In this document: piece by piece, positions 28,713 through 40,200 of the stretch | Position numbering within the stretch: position 1 is the first letter of the stretch | Layout of the letters: every line of letters starts with the position of its first letter | Assembly (NCBI GenBank): GCA_029204225.1 | Contig: CM055100.1 | Location: 30,444,149 to 30,508,148, forward strand | DNA: 64,000 bases | Direction: 5' to 3' | Origin: Diphasiastrum complanatum | Taxonomy: Eukaryota > Streptophyta > Lycopodiopsida > Lycopodiales > Lycopodiaceae | Notes under the pieces: model-generated | What the model was told of the DNA's origin: nothing | The model's input: the letters and a program-made list of their open reading frames with translations, nothing else | Database searches by the model: none | Position numbers and translations under genes: made by a program

Positions 28713-28816
28713 AGCCCACCACCATAAGACACTTGCGTGCTATGGTGGTGGGATACCACGGAAAAAGGAAAAAATTGAATCACTTTGCACGCTGACGTGC
28801 CAAGTGATTCAGTCAA
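28629..28816. mobile_element. Palindrome-capped MITE-like element, 188 bp
   Basis: Perfect 21-bp terminal inverted repeats: TTGACTGAATCACTTGGCAC(G) at 28629-28649 and its complement at 28796-28816. Each terminus is itself a palindrome. ATCACTTGGCACG at 28637-28649 pairs with 28653-28665 around a 3-nt loop, and an imperfect copy sits at 28775-28791. The interior has a (TA)n expansion (28664-28709) and a 12-bp hairpin, CCCACCACCATA at 28715-28726 against 28741-28752. T/A homopolymers flank both ends. No coding capacity. Candidate target duplications are masked by the homopolymers. Confidence 0.7.
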
Positions 28817-29420
28817 TTTTTTTTTTTTTACACTTGGGCTCCTTGTGGTCCCTTGTGGTTCAGCCCACCGCTAGGGACTGCAAGGAGCCTCCTTGTGGTT
28901 CCTTACGGTGGCCCAAGGGACCGCAAGGGGCATTCTTGCGGTCCCATCCCACCGTAAGGGACCACAAGGAGGCTCCTTGTGGTCCGTTGCCTTCCCTTGG
29001 GCCACCACAAGGGACCGCAAAGAGTCTTCTTGCGGTCCCTTGCGGTGGTCGGGACTGCAAAAAGGCTCCTTGTGGTCCCTTGGAGTGGGCTCCTTATGGT
29101 CCGTTGGGTTGGGTACCCTAAACCATAAACCCTAAGCCATGAGGGACCAAAAGGAAACTTCTTGCGGTCCCTTGCGGTGGTCTGGACCGCAAAAAGGCTC
29201 CTTGTGGTCCCTTGGGGGGTGGGCTTCGTATGGTTCGTTGGGTTGGGTACTCTAAACTCTAAACTTTAAACTGTGAGGGACCACAAGGAGCCTTCTTGCG
29301 GCCCCTTGCGGTGGGCTGGAAGTTTCCTTACAGTCTAGCCCACCGCAAGGAACCGCGAGAAGGCTCCTTGCGGTGGCTGGACCGCACGTAACCGCAAGGA
29401 GCCTTCTTGCAGAAGTTGTA
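28817..29420. repeat. GC-rich inverted/tandem repeat block with telomere-like words
   Basis: Composed of CTTGCGGTCCCTTGCGGTGG-like and CTTGTGGTCCCTTG-like words on both strands, so long hairpins are possible throughout. Two diverged units of about 140 bp each end in GTTGGGTTGGGTAC followed by a CCCTAAA-like string (CCCTAAACCATAAACCCTAA at 29113-29132; CTCTAAACTCTAAACTTTAA at 29251-29270). Open frames here are by-products of the repeat. Confidence 0.75.
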
Positions 29421-30880
29421 GTTTCTTGCATTCATGGCCCTCTTGGGCTTTACTTGGCCATGAGATTGGACCTAGCTAATACACCAGGTCCTAGCCCCGG
29501 GCTTGGTCCTCTCAGAAGTCCCAGAGGCCTACATTTGCTAGCATGCCATGTGCTATGAAATTTCACAAACAAGATACGATGAAACTTGCAAAACTCGTAG
29601 ATGATTTATTACTCACAGAATGTCAAAACCCCATTCAAACATATACATTCTTTCGGACTAGTAATATTCGTTCCAATACACACTATCATGTCATGTCATT
29701 TGTATACTTTTGTTTGTCTGAGTCAGATCAAATAAATTTGTAGATTGATTTATTCATAGTGTATGTTGATTGTATGGATCTTTATTTGAGATGTCTTTCA
29801 TGTTTTCACAAGTAAATGAATCTGTGTGTGCCTATAGAATCAACTGTTTCGGTCCTCGCAACTTCAAAGCTTGGATCAAGTAGAGCTACCATTGAATCAT
29901 CGAAGATAGCTTGAATCCAATAGACGTAGTTCATGATTGAGTAGTCCCAACAAGTGTAACCGGGTGATAGGATGACAATTCTCCCCAAGTGTGAACATTG
30001 TCATCCCATCAATTTGTACTTCATGAATAGAAAATGATACTATCAATCAAGAAGATTTTCTATCAATGCATTGAAGCTTATAATCAATCTACCATTGAAC
30101 ATGCTAAATATGCTCTCTTCTTTGTTCACATGGAGTCGTCTTAACATTATATTATAGCACAATATGGGCACACCTCTTGTCTCAAAAACCTGAACCTAGC
30201 AACAGAAAATACAACTACCGAAATCTCTTATCATGCACAAAACTAGGACTCTAAAAAATGCAGGTTTTACACCTAAAATCTGCACACAATATCGTTCGGT
30301 CACCTGGATATATTCTTGCCCGATACATGTCAAAGTGCAATACTACTAATTTGGGACTACAATTGCATTGAGCAGATTAACCAAAAACTCACTAAAAATA
30401 TAATTTTTTTCCTCTACACTGACTGGGTAAGTGCTGCTCCTCGTATATAGGCTGAGCATATTGTACGCGTCGAGAATGTTTTCTACTACAGATAATCTAG
30501 AGGAGAATGGAAAACATTGAACCTCCTAAAATCAGATTCAAACCAATCCACACCCATTTTGTGTATTTCTCCAAGCCCGGACAATCTTTTGTTATCACCA
30601 TCTGAAAAGTGGTACGAACTAAGACGTAGTTTTCTACACTAACCAAAGAAAGGAACATTCACATATAAACCATTGGCTATCGTAACTACTCTGACAAGCT
30701 CTTTATAGATGTCCTGGGTTATTCTGCTTGGTGATGTGCAATTACCATGAAGTGCAAATATAGTGAGACCAGTTCTGCATTCAGAATTTTTAGATTAGTA
30801 TACAAGGATTTGTATCTCTTGCTCTCGCCCTTCTTCGCTTGCACTTCCACGATTGCATGACAAGGGTAAGCAGTTGATTT

Positions 30881-30883
<3 letters not shown>
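29421..30883. other. Stretch with no supported gene
   Basis: AT-rich, with short frames only on both strands. No family landmarks noticed. Confidence 0.4.

Positions 30884-30938
<55 letters not shown>
30884..30938. repeat. (GA)n microsatellite
   Basis: About 27 units. The flanks do not match the conserved tail of the AG-ended family. Confidence 0.95.
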
Positions 30939-30941
<3 letters not shown>

Positions 30942-31268
30942 ATCATTTTGTTGATGGAGAATAATGGATGAGGCCAAAGAAGGTGTACTTAAGTAGCTCT
31001 CTAAGGTTATGTTGTGATTGCTACATTTTTGGTAGTAGTACACCTTAATACTAAACAAAATTATTTTCATAATTTAAAAGCTCTGCGCGACTTCAAAGAT
31101 AGGCGTAAAGGGCTTATCTTTATATATGGTGGCTTTGTTTCAAGAGAAGAATGTTGGCTTCATGTATAGAGGAAATGTAGAGGTTAGGGGAACAAAATGA
31201 AAATTATGAACCACAATTCTCAATTTAAAGCTAGAAAGAAAAGGATTGAAACCGAACTAATGACCGTA

Positions 31269-31308
<40 letters not shown>
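31269..31308. repeat. (TA)n microsatellite
   Basis: About 20 TA units. The surrounding 30939-31740 has no supported gene. Confidence 0.93.
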
Positions 31309-31309
<1 letters not shown>

Positions 31310-31747
31310 ATTGCAATTGCGAGAGAGCTTGTCACAACCACATCAAAGATGTGAGCTGTTCATAGTGAAGATAGATTTCCAAATCAAATTCATTCAGCAC
31401 CTGATTCAAATGTAAAGGATTCGATTAGCATTTTAATTTATCCCGGCGAACTTATTACCAAATTCAGCAGGTATAATACAAAAGGGTAGGATATGAATCC
31501 TACAAAGAGTCTAAGAAAGTGTGGGTATGGGCGTTATTTACGAAAGTAATCCCAGTTAACTGGTTGCAGAAGCTGCGCAACACTAATTTTTGGCTTATGA
31601 GTCAGGAATAAAACCAAAATCCTTTGATTCGAAACGTACTTGCTATTCTGCATCACGAAACAGATGATTAGCATGTAGAGGTAAGTTGATTAAAATGGCA
31701 TCTGCATTTGCCTGTGGTATTAAAAGCTGCAGAGGAGATTTATCTAG

Positions 31748-32620
31748 TCAAAGCACTGAAGAGCATGTCTTTCTTATGTTTCCTTTGGAGCCTATTAGAA
31801 CGTTAGCATTGCCCATCTTTATGATTGAGGTTGATAACTGATCAATGAAGGCAAATACGTTGCCTGCAAATGTTTCCACCAACGCTCTCGTTGCTTTATT
31901 GGACAAAAGTTCCTCATTTAAGCTGAACAACGTTTGATTAGATAGAATGTTGAGATAATATTGATTGTCAAAAGCAAATTGTGTAACAAAGTCATTGTGA
32001 ACTAGGACTCCAAAGTTTCTAGGAATGTCGCACTTGCGTCTTAGGAAAGAAGTAACTTAAAGTTCAAAGTTGCAATTGGATCATGCTTGTGGGTTCCGTG
32101 GAATTTGGAAAGACGATCAACAAACGAAACGCAGTGAGCTCTTCGGACTGTGTGAACTCCTGCGATTGCAAAGATTTGTTGGAGAATCGCAAAGCCAACA
32201 TTCCCAAATTCAGCACTCTATAACTGGAAAGTTGCCAGAAATTCTTCATAATGGTTTTGATAAGATATTGAACATCAAGCCCCGTCGCAACAAATTTGGC
32301 TACCAGAGTTCCTAGGCCGTCATCTGGGTTTGGAACTGATACCGTATCTTTAGATTTGGACGCAACTCCATCCCTTCTCCCAAGAGGCTCTGGCCAAAAT
32401 GGGCCTCTGCCCGAGGCATGATATTCCAACAACTTTGTCAATAAAATGCTAGGGTTAATGTTGAGATAGACTGGCATGATCAGGCGCTTTTAGGTACACA
32501 ATGATGTCCTTACCATGCGAGTGGCATCACGAGCAACGAGTGCTACAATATTAGCACACGAGACAGTTCTTAAGCATTCCTTCTCGAGTTCCTAAGCTTC
32601 ACAACCGTGCTGGAAAACCC
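31748..32620 (-). pseudogene. Class III peroxidase pseudogene, N-terminus missing
   Basis: Class III peroxidases are secreted plant haem enzymes that use H2O2. On the minus strand, in order: ELEKECLRTVSCANIVALVA then RDATRM; PFWPEPLGRRDG; GLGTLVAKFVATGLDVQYL; GVHTVRRAHCVSFVDRL, containing the proximal haem-ligand His; and the C-terminus ELLSNKATRALVETFAGN, STSIIKMGNANVLIGSKGN and IRKTCSSVL with a stop at 31748. Stops and frame changes interrupt it (for example between 32070 and 31930), and the N-terminal half with the signal peptide and distal His is absent. Extra sequence at two places has intron-like edges (a GTAAGG start after RDATRM; CGCAG before GVHTV), so it is a DNA-level duplicate rather than a retrocopy. 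Confidence 0.85.
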
Positions 32621-33100
32621 AGCTTTGCGCATCACTCTCCTAACGCTTAGATCATCCAAGAGGAATGGATCGTATCTGACTCTATTTGCTATTGTATCCG
32701 TCTGACCCAGAGACCATAATCCTCAAAAACAAGCGATCCGTGTCCGTCCGTCTCACCCATAGATCGTTGCATGCAGCGACATGGAAAACCTTGAAAATGG
32801 CAAGAAACGTGACGACGAAAAAACAAAGGGAAAGCCACATGTCAACCTCTCAATAAATATAGAAATATTTAAAAAAGCACAAAAAAAGAAAAAAAGCAAT
32901 AGCTAAAAATTGACACGTGTCCTACTGGGAAAATACAAATTAAAAACGTTTATTTATGTCATTTAAATTAAAAGCACAAGCAGAAGCAGGTCAATGTTTG
33001 ACATGAATCCTTGCAAGGCAGGCCCAATAAAGCATCCACAAAAAGCTAACACATAATGTTACAGAGATACACACATAAATAAACAGACACAGCGCGAGAA
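32621..33100. other. Intergenic sequence upstream of the DUF707 gene
   Basis: No coding region. It is A-rich around 32870-32910 and presumably includes promoter sequence of the downstream gene, but no TATA box could be placed with confidence. Confidence 0.4.
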
Positions 33101-33250
33101 ATCGAGGAAGGCAGATAAAGAGATCAAGCGCCAGTTATCCAGTGCCAGTGCAAGCGCCAGCGCTGGGTTGCGGTTTTGTATTATCGGTCCTGGAAACTGG
33201 ATTTCTACAGAGGCGGAGGGGTTTGTTTGAAAGGATCCTTATCAAACTAG
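33101..33250 (+). other. Putative noncoding first exon of the DUF707 gene
   Basis: Ends CAAACTAG followed by a GTGAGA donor at 33251. Joined to the next exon at 34189, the frame of the protein meets an in-frame TGA shortly upstream, so this exon would be 5' UTR. The transcription start is not determinable. Confidence 0.45.
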
Positions 33251-34222
33251 GTGAGATGCTTTTCTTTATTTATCAGGTTCTGTAACTGTTTAGATTTGTA
33301 TTAGATTCCGACCTCGCTTCATGAGCAGACCCGGTTAGTTGTTTGTGTCAAATTTTCAGTGGATCATGCATCTCGGATGCAATCCATATGCCAGTCGATT
33401 TTGTGCGCAACCTCGTTTGAATTCAGATCTTTGTAGTGAATCTTTCTGTTTTATACGACTTCGTGGTTTGTAGTGAGTCGTTGTTTATATCTGTAAAGTT
33501 CTTGTTTAAAAAATATGTCAATTACGCGGTGTAAATAGCTCTGAAGTGATAAGTTTCTCAGAAATTGTCATTCAATCGAGCTATCGTACGTGATGCAAGA
33601 TCCAAACTTCTGTAAAACATACCTCGAATGCATGATCTGGAAAAAGTTCTGATTTTACTCGAAATACTTGGATCATAACTGGGATTTTCTGAAGCAAAGT
33701 TTCCCTAAGTTTTCTATTATAAGGATAATGATGCTTGAGCTGTGGGCTAGCGTACTCAAGTTCGATACTCAGAGATCCCACGCGTTGATAATACCAAAAA
33801 GCATAACAGTGTAAGGGTTTCGTAGCAACTTGAGGGAAAGTTGGAAATTATGGAAGATAATCTATTTGGAACGGTGTATTGGCTCTGAATTTGTTGGAAC
33901 AGTGCAGATCTTCTGAGAGCTGTATTGAAAAGTGGACTGGAAGCTTCGCCAATTGCTTTAGCTGTGGCAATCAATGTTTGCCATGGCCACAAATGCTCGC
34001 AAGTAAGATCTAACTTTGAGTCCCAGTGCACTGATAGTCAATTTAGAACATTTGCATCAAATTTTTAAAGCTTGTGAACGTCATTGTGTGATTGTTTTGA
34101 GTGTGGGTGTGGGTGTGGACAAAAATGCTTTGCAGATATTTGCCACTAATTTTATGTTGTCTGACTATCATTTGCATTGATTTCACAGTGGAGTCTCAAA
34201 ACGGAATGAACTCATACGGTTT

Positions 34223-37200
34223 ATGATATCATTTATTTCTGGGACCCTGATGGGTATTTTCATTGGTATTTCCTTGGGAAAGGTACGCTAATAGTCTAGG
34301 TTTAGGGTGCCTAGGGTGCTTGGTATTGATTGCAGACCTGACTGTCGAAAGTCGTTATAGATGGGGCAAGGTTTTAAGTTTGCCAAGTAGATCTTGGATG
34401 CATATCTGAATATTTTTTAGCTGAAAAAATACTCTTTGATCTGCACATGTTGTGCATTCCATTGTATTGACGATGCTGTTACAATTTGCAGTTGGGCTTG
34501 TCGTCAAAATTTATTTTTGGGTCCTTGTATATTGGACCGAGAGAAACACCCTTACAGGTAATAAGTGCTTATTTTTCTAACTAGCAATAGTTTTGTTGCA
34601 TATTCTTGTTCACCATATTTTAGAGAATGCTTGAAACCAGGTGCCAAAGCTTATGGCTTCATACATATTCTTTCCTTTAGACCATTTTCTAGAGAAAAAC
34701 ATATAGAACTGTAAATAAAGTGAAGGAGTGTTGCTAGATTTGACATGCAATTGCCACATTTCCGTTTGCTCTTTTTTAGGATTTGTCCCTTAAGAGGCAT
34801 GGGCTCCTTTTGAGCTTGGGTAGAATGCCTCAATTTTAGGAATCTTGAAACGTTGCTAGATGTAAAAGGCCATTGACTAGCTAGTAAAATCATCAACACA
34901 TTTGAGTATGACTATAATTTGGATTTGCATATTTGTCAAACCACACACAGACACATGCACACATGTGCATAGTTGATCAATCTATCTTGATAACTTGATA
35001 AGTCTTGGACCTATACACATATATCTATTCCTTAGCTAGAGGGACCAATTTTTTTTTAATGACTAAAGAAAAAAGTAGTTATGTCCCTAACCTAATACCA
35101 CATTGCCAACTTTGAGGTGCATCTTACAGGGTGTTTCTTATTTATTTATTTAGTAAACAAAGCCATAACCCTTATAAGCACAATATGTATGCCTCCTACA
35201 TTGACTTATATAATGTCTTCTCAAAAAGAGCATTTGAATGATGCTGCATAAGGGCTATAGCTTAATTATTATAAATTTGGACATGAATGCCTCTTTGAAC
35301 ACGACCTTAGTTGAGCTCAATTAATCAGCTGTTCTAATGCACAAGCAATCACCATTTATTCTTAAGGTGCACTTTTTTCTCAAAGATATACAACCATCAA
35401 TGACAAAAACAAGTGGTGAGTGTTACAATTGGGCTTTAATTCTAACATTGTGAATTTCTTTTGATCACGATTATTTCAAATTGGGGACAAATTTGGAGAT
35501 ATTCTAGTCTTGTAAGTACTTTTCATTGGAATTTGAGAACAATTACAAGTGGAAATTATGTTTGGACAAGAGAGTACTATGGGGTTCTAAAGCCCTATTT
35601 GCTATGAAAATTTTCTGTAGGCAACATCCACGTATGGAGTTGGAAATTTAGAAGAACTCTCTTTAAAACTTTAGTCCAACTAGGAATTCCTTATGGAAAA
35701 ACTTGAAAAGGTGCAAAAAATATTCATGATAAAAGAGCTAGGAGTCAAGGTACAAACTCCCTATCCCATTCTACTAGCCAAGACATATTTTATTTCTCTA
35801 CAAAGGGAAGCACTATGCTTATTTGGAGAAAGGATGGGTTAAGGTAGGCATCACTTGGCTGGATAGCTGGGTAATAGATGAAGATCTCCTATAGGAAAAA
35901 GAGGTAATAAGGGCACTTGTCCAAACAATTCCTAGAGAAGATTTGGCAAATTTTGAGGAGAACATGGCCTCCTATGACTTTTAACAAACTCACTGCTGGA
36001 AGATAGAGATGTTGGGGACTTGATCTTTCCACGATACTTAGACTTGGGCCTGTGATAGCCTTCGGTTCACCTTGAGATTGTTTTGAATCTCTTAGGGGAC
36101 CTCCTAGGGTGACAGAATCTGCTAGATGTGTACTGTGGGAGCGTCTGGAATCAAGAAGCATTTATTTTTTGTGGTCCGATGATATTATGGGGATATATCA
36201 CTACTGCCTCTTTCAAGATTAGCCAATCACACTTTACTCCTTGATATGATACATGGACTAGAGATGTTTGGCACTTATGATATGAGAAACTTGTGGAGTG
36301 AGGCATGTCACACTACCTACATTGGTGACCAAATGCAATCTCACTTGCATATTTTTTCTCCATGTGACATCCTTGGGTAGATGTTGAGTCAGTCCAGAGG
36401 ATGAGGCAACTACTCCTTTGACTAGAAAGTGTTGTCATATAATGAGACTATCAACCTTTGAGAGTCATGCATCGGCACATATCCACTTGTTTACATAGGC
36501 CCATCTTGACATACAATGCTACCCTTGGCAGCTGCCTTGAGATGTCACATGATGATCCTTACTTTCACCAGTGGATAGATTAAGTGGACAAATCTAATTT
36601 ACAAATTTCATCTCCTCATTATAGTTTTAGTAGCTTTCAAAGGGAGACACATTTTAAAAGTTCCTTGCACTTGAATCCAAGTTGCAAGAGCACAAAGTTG
36701 CCACAAAGTCATGGGCCAATGTTAATAGGGAATTTAGTGCTACCTTTTAACCCTTTGACAGAGGTAATTAGCACCACCCTTTTAGAATAAAGATTGAGGG
36801 ATAGTAAATTCCTCAACATTAGAGTCGAAAGTGTTTTGGAGACATAGATGCAGAGTGGGAGGCTAAGTTAGTTTTAGATGTCACTCTTTGGCTGAAGAAC
36901 CTTGGTATGGAAAGAGCTTGGAGGACAAAGAGGAAAATGACTCCACCTTAATTATTATTTTTGCTATGTTGGATACTAGGAGTTTGGAGAGAAGCAAAAG
37001 ACCAATGTTTACATGGATGAGGGTCTCATGTTCATTTAGATCCAAGAGAGAAAGAAAAGCCTTTGAGGACTCTAAAGATGGGTCTCATACAAGGATATTC
37101 GTCGTATTTTTATGGATAGGAAATCTTCTCTTGTTCCATCTGTCAATGTTTCACTAAAATGCGTTTCATTCAATGAAACTCCGTTTCAAAAAATCCGTTT

Positions 37201-40200
37201 CAAATGTTACCGTTCGAAACGGATTTTAAAATTAGAGGAAAAAAAAAACACCCTCCTAATGTGTGTGTGAAAGTTTGGCAATAAAACTTTAATTAGAACT
37301 TAGTAGGGAATAGTAGAATTATGAATACCTTGTGCATGTGCATTGTGTGATGTATCTCAATGTCTCATTGAGTCCATAGTCATTCAAGTGTGTCGATCAC
37401 CAATTGTTCATGTTGTCATTGTATAGAGCTATAATCACTGTCTAGACACTTAAAGACACTTGGTTTCCTTTATCAAAAGGCTAGGAATAAATCCAAGCAA
37501 AAAAAAAAAAAACCCTAAAAGCGTTTTGCCATTTCTTTCCCAATAGAGCCGATTCTTTCCCGTTTCAAACCCGTTTCAAATACGTTGTGAAAAGGCTTTT
37601 CGAAAAGCTCCACGAACATTGCCATCTATTGCTAGTACGTAGGGAGCAGGGTCCCTAAGGTGTGGAAGAGCCTTGACTTCCCAATCACTCACTTTTAGGA
37701 TGGGGTTCTAGAATTGTAATGATATCCACTCCTTTTCTAAGTAGGGGGATGTGCATAATTTTGGTAATGACTGGCCATCTTACCAAATCGACTATGTTTA
37801 TTTGGGTAAAAACCAAGTAATTATTTGAGTATCTGTTTTGGCTTTACGGATTACTAAAGTGGCATTATGAACATTCGCGATTTGAAGTTCGCTGGTCACT
37901 TTTGGTCGGCCGTATTCGCTAAACTAGAGATGACTATGAACTTAAAGTTCTTCTAATCATTGGTAGTTACCTTCTTTTATTGAGTATAGGACAAGAATCC
38001 GATGAATTATGATTGACGAATCATAGTTCAGATTCTAGTTATACTTAATCGGTTAAAAGAAGGATTACCTACAAGATCAGAAGATCAGTTAAGATAACTA
38101 TTCATATTTTCTCCTCGGAGAGGTAATCATTTTGACGGAGATTGGGTTATAGTAAGCATTTGGCTACCGGTTATAGCCCGTGCGTGCTTACATATAGTTT
38201 TAAACCAATATTACCCATTGCGGTAGAGACTCGGGCATTCAAGTTTCAGAAAGTAGCGGATTTCCTACGTGATATGCAGGAAATGCTACGGATTGCACGT
38301 GAGAATGTCTGGGGTACCCAGGATGGGGACCGCATTATGCAAGTCTGAAAAGATCACCGAGAGACTTCCAAGTGGGGGATTGGGTATTTTTTGAGAATCT
38401 CGATGGATTCAAGTGTAATGTGTACCGGCTAGCATTACTAATCGTCCCCTAGATATAGAGGACCGTTTAAGATCTTGAAAAAGATCGGATCCTTAGCTTA
38501 CCAATCGAAACTCCCGGATGGATCTCAAGTGCATCCCGTATTTCACGTATGCCGTCTTTGAAAGAGTCTACGTGAAGGAGAGCATCTTGGATCTGGAAAT
38601 CGATTGGACCTGTTGGATGAATCATCAGGTGTGTCTCCGCTTGAACCCGAAAAGATCTTGGATACAAGAACTAAACGAGTGTGAAATCTTATAGTTACCA
38701 AGCATCTGGTTCGATGGAAGGGATGTACTGACGATGACGATTCTTTGTAACAGGAAGGAAGCTTAAGGAGGAACTTTTCGACTTTTAAGTTCTGAGGACA
38801 GAACTTGAATAAGAGGGGAAGAATGTCATGCCCATGACTGGTCTCGGGTAGCGTATTCACGCTAGGGACTGGTAGACCAACAACCCGTAAGTTAATTGTG
38901 ACTATAAGGGATTTGGGGCCCTTATGTGTACATGGTCATAGTTAATGGTTGTAGGCCTAAACACTTGATGGGGATTTGTATGGGTCTATCAGTGAGTCAT
39001 TGGGAAACTGGATGACATGGCCCAGATAGGCTGCAGAGGTGTCCAGTGAGGTGTCACAATGCACTACTAGTGGTGCATGGGCCTTGGAGGGTATAAGTAT
39101 ACCTGCTGGGCTCTCACTAGTGTATGCTTGATTTGTGATGAGTAGCTACATGCTGCTGGTGTGACTCCTCTTTCCATGACTTTGATTGATCCATAGCTTT
39201 GGGGCTAGATCCGTACGATCTAGGTTTGGTTGAGTTGGTTTAACCTCCACCGGTTCCCATGTGTTGTTGCTTTGTATGGTATACTTAGACTAGAATCCTG
39301 TTGTGAGGGACTTATAATTTGCACTTCCATTTATAGCGTGTACCTTCTACCAAAGTTTTTCAATTAGGAATATCACCTATCACGGTACTCTTAGGCTTCA
39401 AGTCTTTTAAATTCCTTTGGCATACTAATCATCCATCCTCCGAAGATACTCACACTTACATTGGACAACTTATATATCAAAGATACAATCAGAGAGAATG
39501 GTTTGGTTGGTTTAAGCTAACCTTTCATGGTGCACATTTCCTCGATATGAGCCATTATGGACTAATACATGGCACCCTATGTAGATCTAGGTTTTGATAT
39601 TTTTAATGGTTTGAGAGTGATATTGGGCTAGTTGAGGGCTTCAGCTCATCTTTCATGTGGAGACAGGTCATTGTCGGGGGACTCCTTGGGAAGTTAGGAT
39701 GCCAACTTTGCTCCATGTATGAGGTTAAGATTGATAATTATTTCCTTTTTCGGTGTCCTCTTTGCTATGAGATCAAAAGTCACTACTATTGCCTTTTTAG
39801 AGATCTTCTCTACATTTGATGTTCTCTTACTATTACCATTGTTGTATTGGCCTTATTTTGTGAGAGATGGTCCAATGACACATACCTCGATGGAAGTGCT
39901 GTTGTCTGCCAAACACAACTCACTTCTTTCTTTTAAACGATGTTCCTATGATGAAGAGTCAAAGTCTTAGGAGGACTTTTTGGCTCCATTCAGACGACGA
40001 GCGATGCCAGATGTTATTATAAAGACCATATTGATGACAGAGATAGTTTCGACATTCTTGTCTCAGAGCATCATCTGTATCTTCAGCCACAATTGCATCA
40101 TCAACAACTATTTCTTCCTTTGTTAGAACTACTACTCTGTAGTATTGATATGTAAGTATTGATGGGACTTGATTTAAATAGATGTTGACAAACTCATAAT

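Noticed and set aside
28642-29121. 159-codon plus-strand frame through the TA run and GC-rich repeat block
   Set aside because: It crosses a TA microsatellite and two-strand repeats. The opposite strand is equally open, so openness reflects repeat composition.
35440-37160. Possible LINE reverse transcriptase or endonuclease remnants in the large intron
   Set aside because: Only isolated words (for example PMFTWMRVSCSF) were seen, without catalytic motifs in order. Too weak to annotate.
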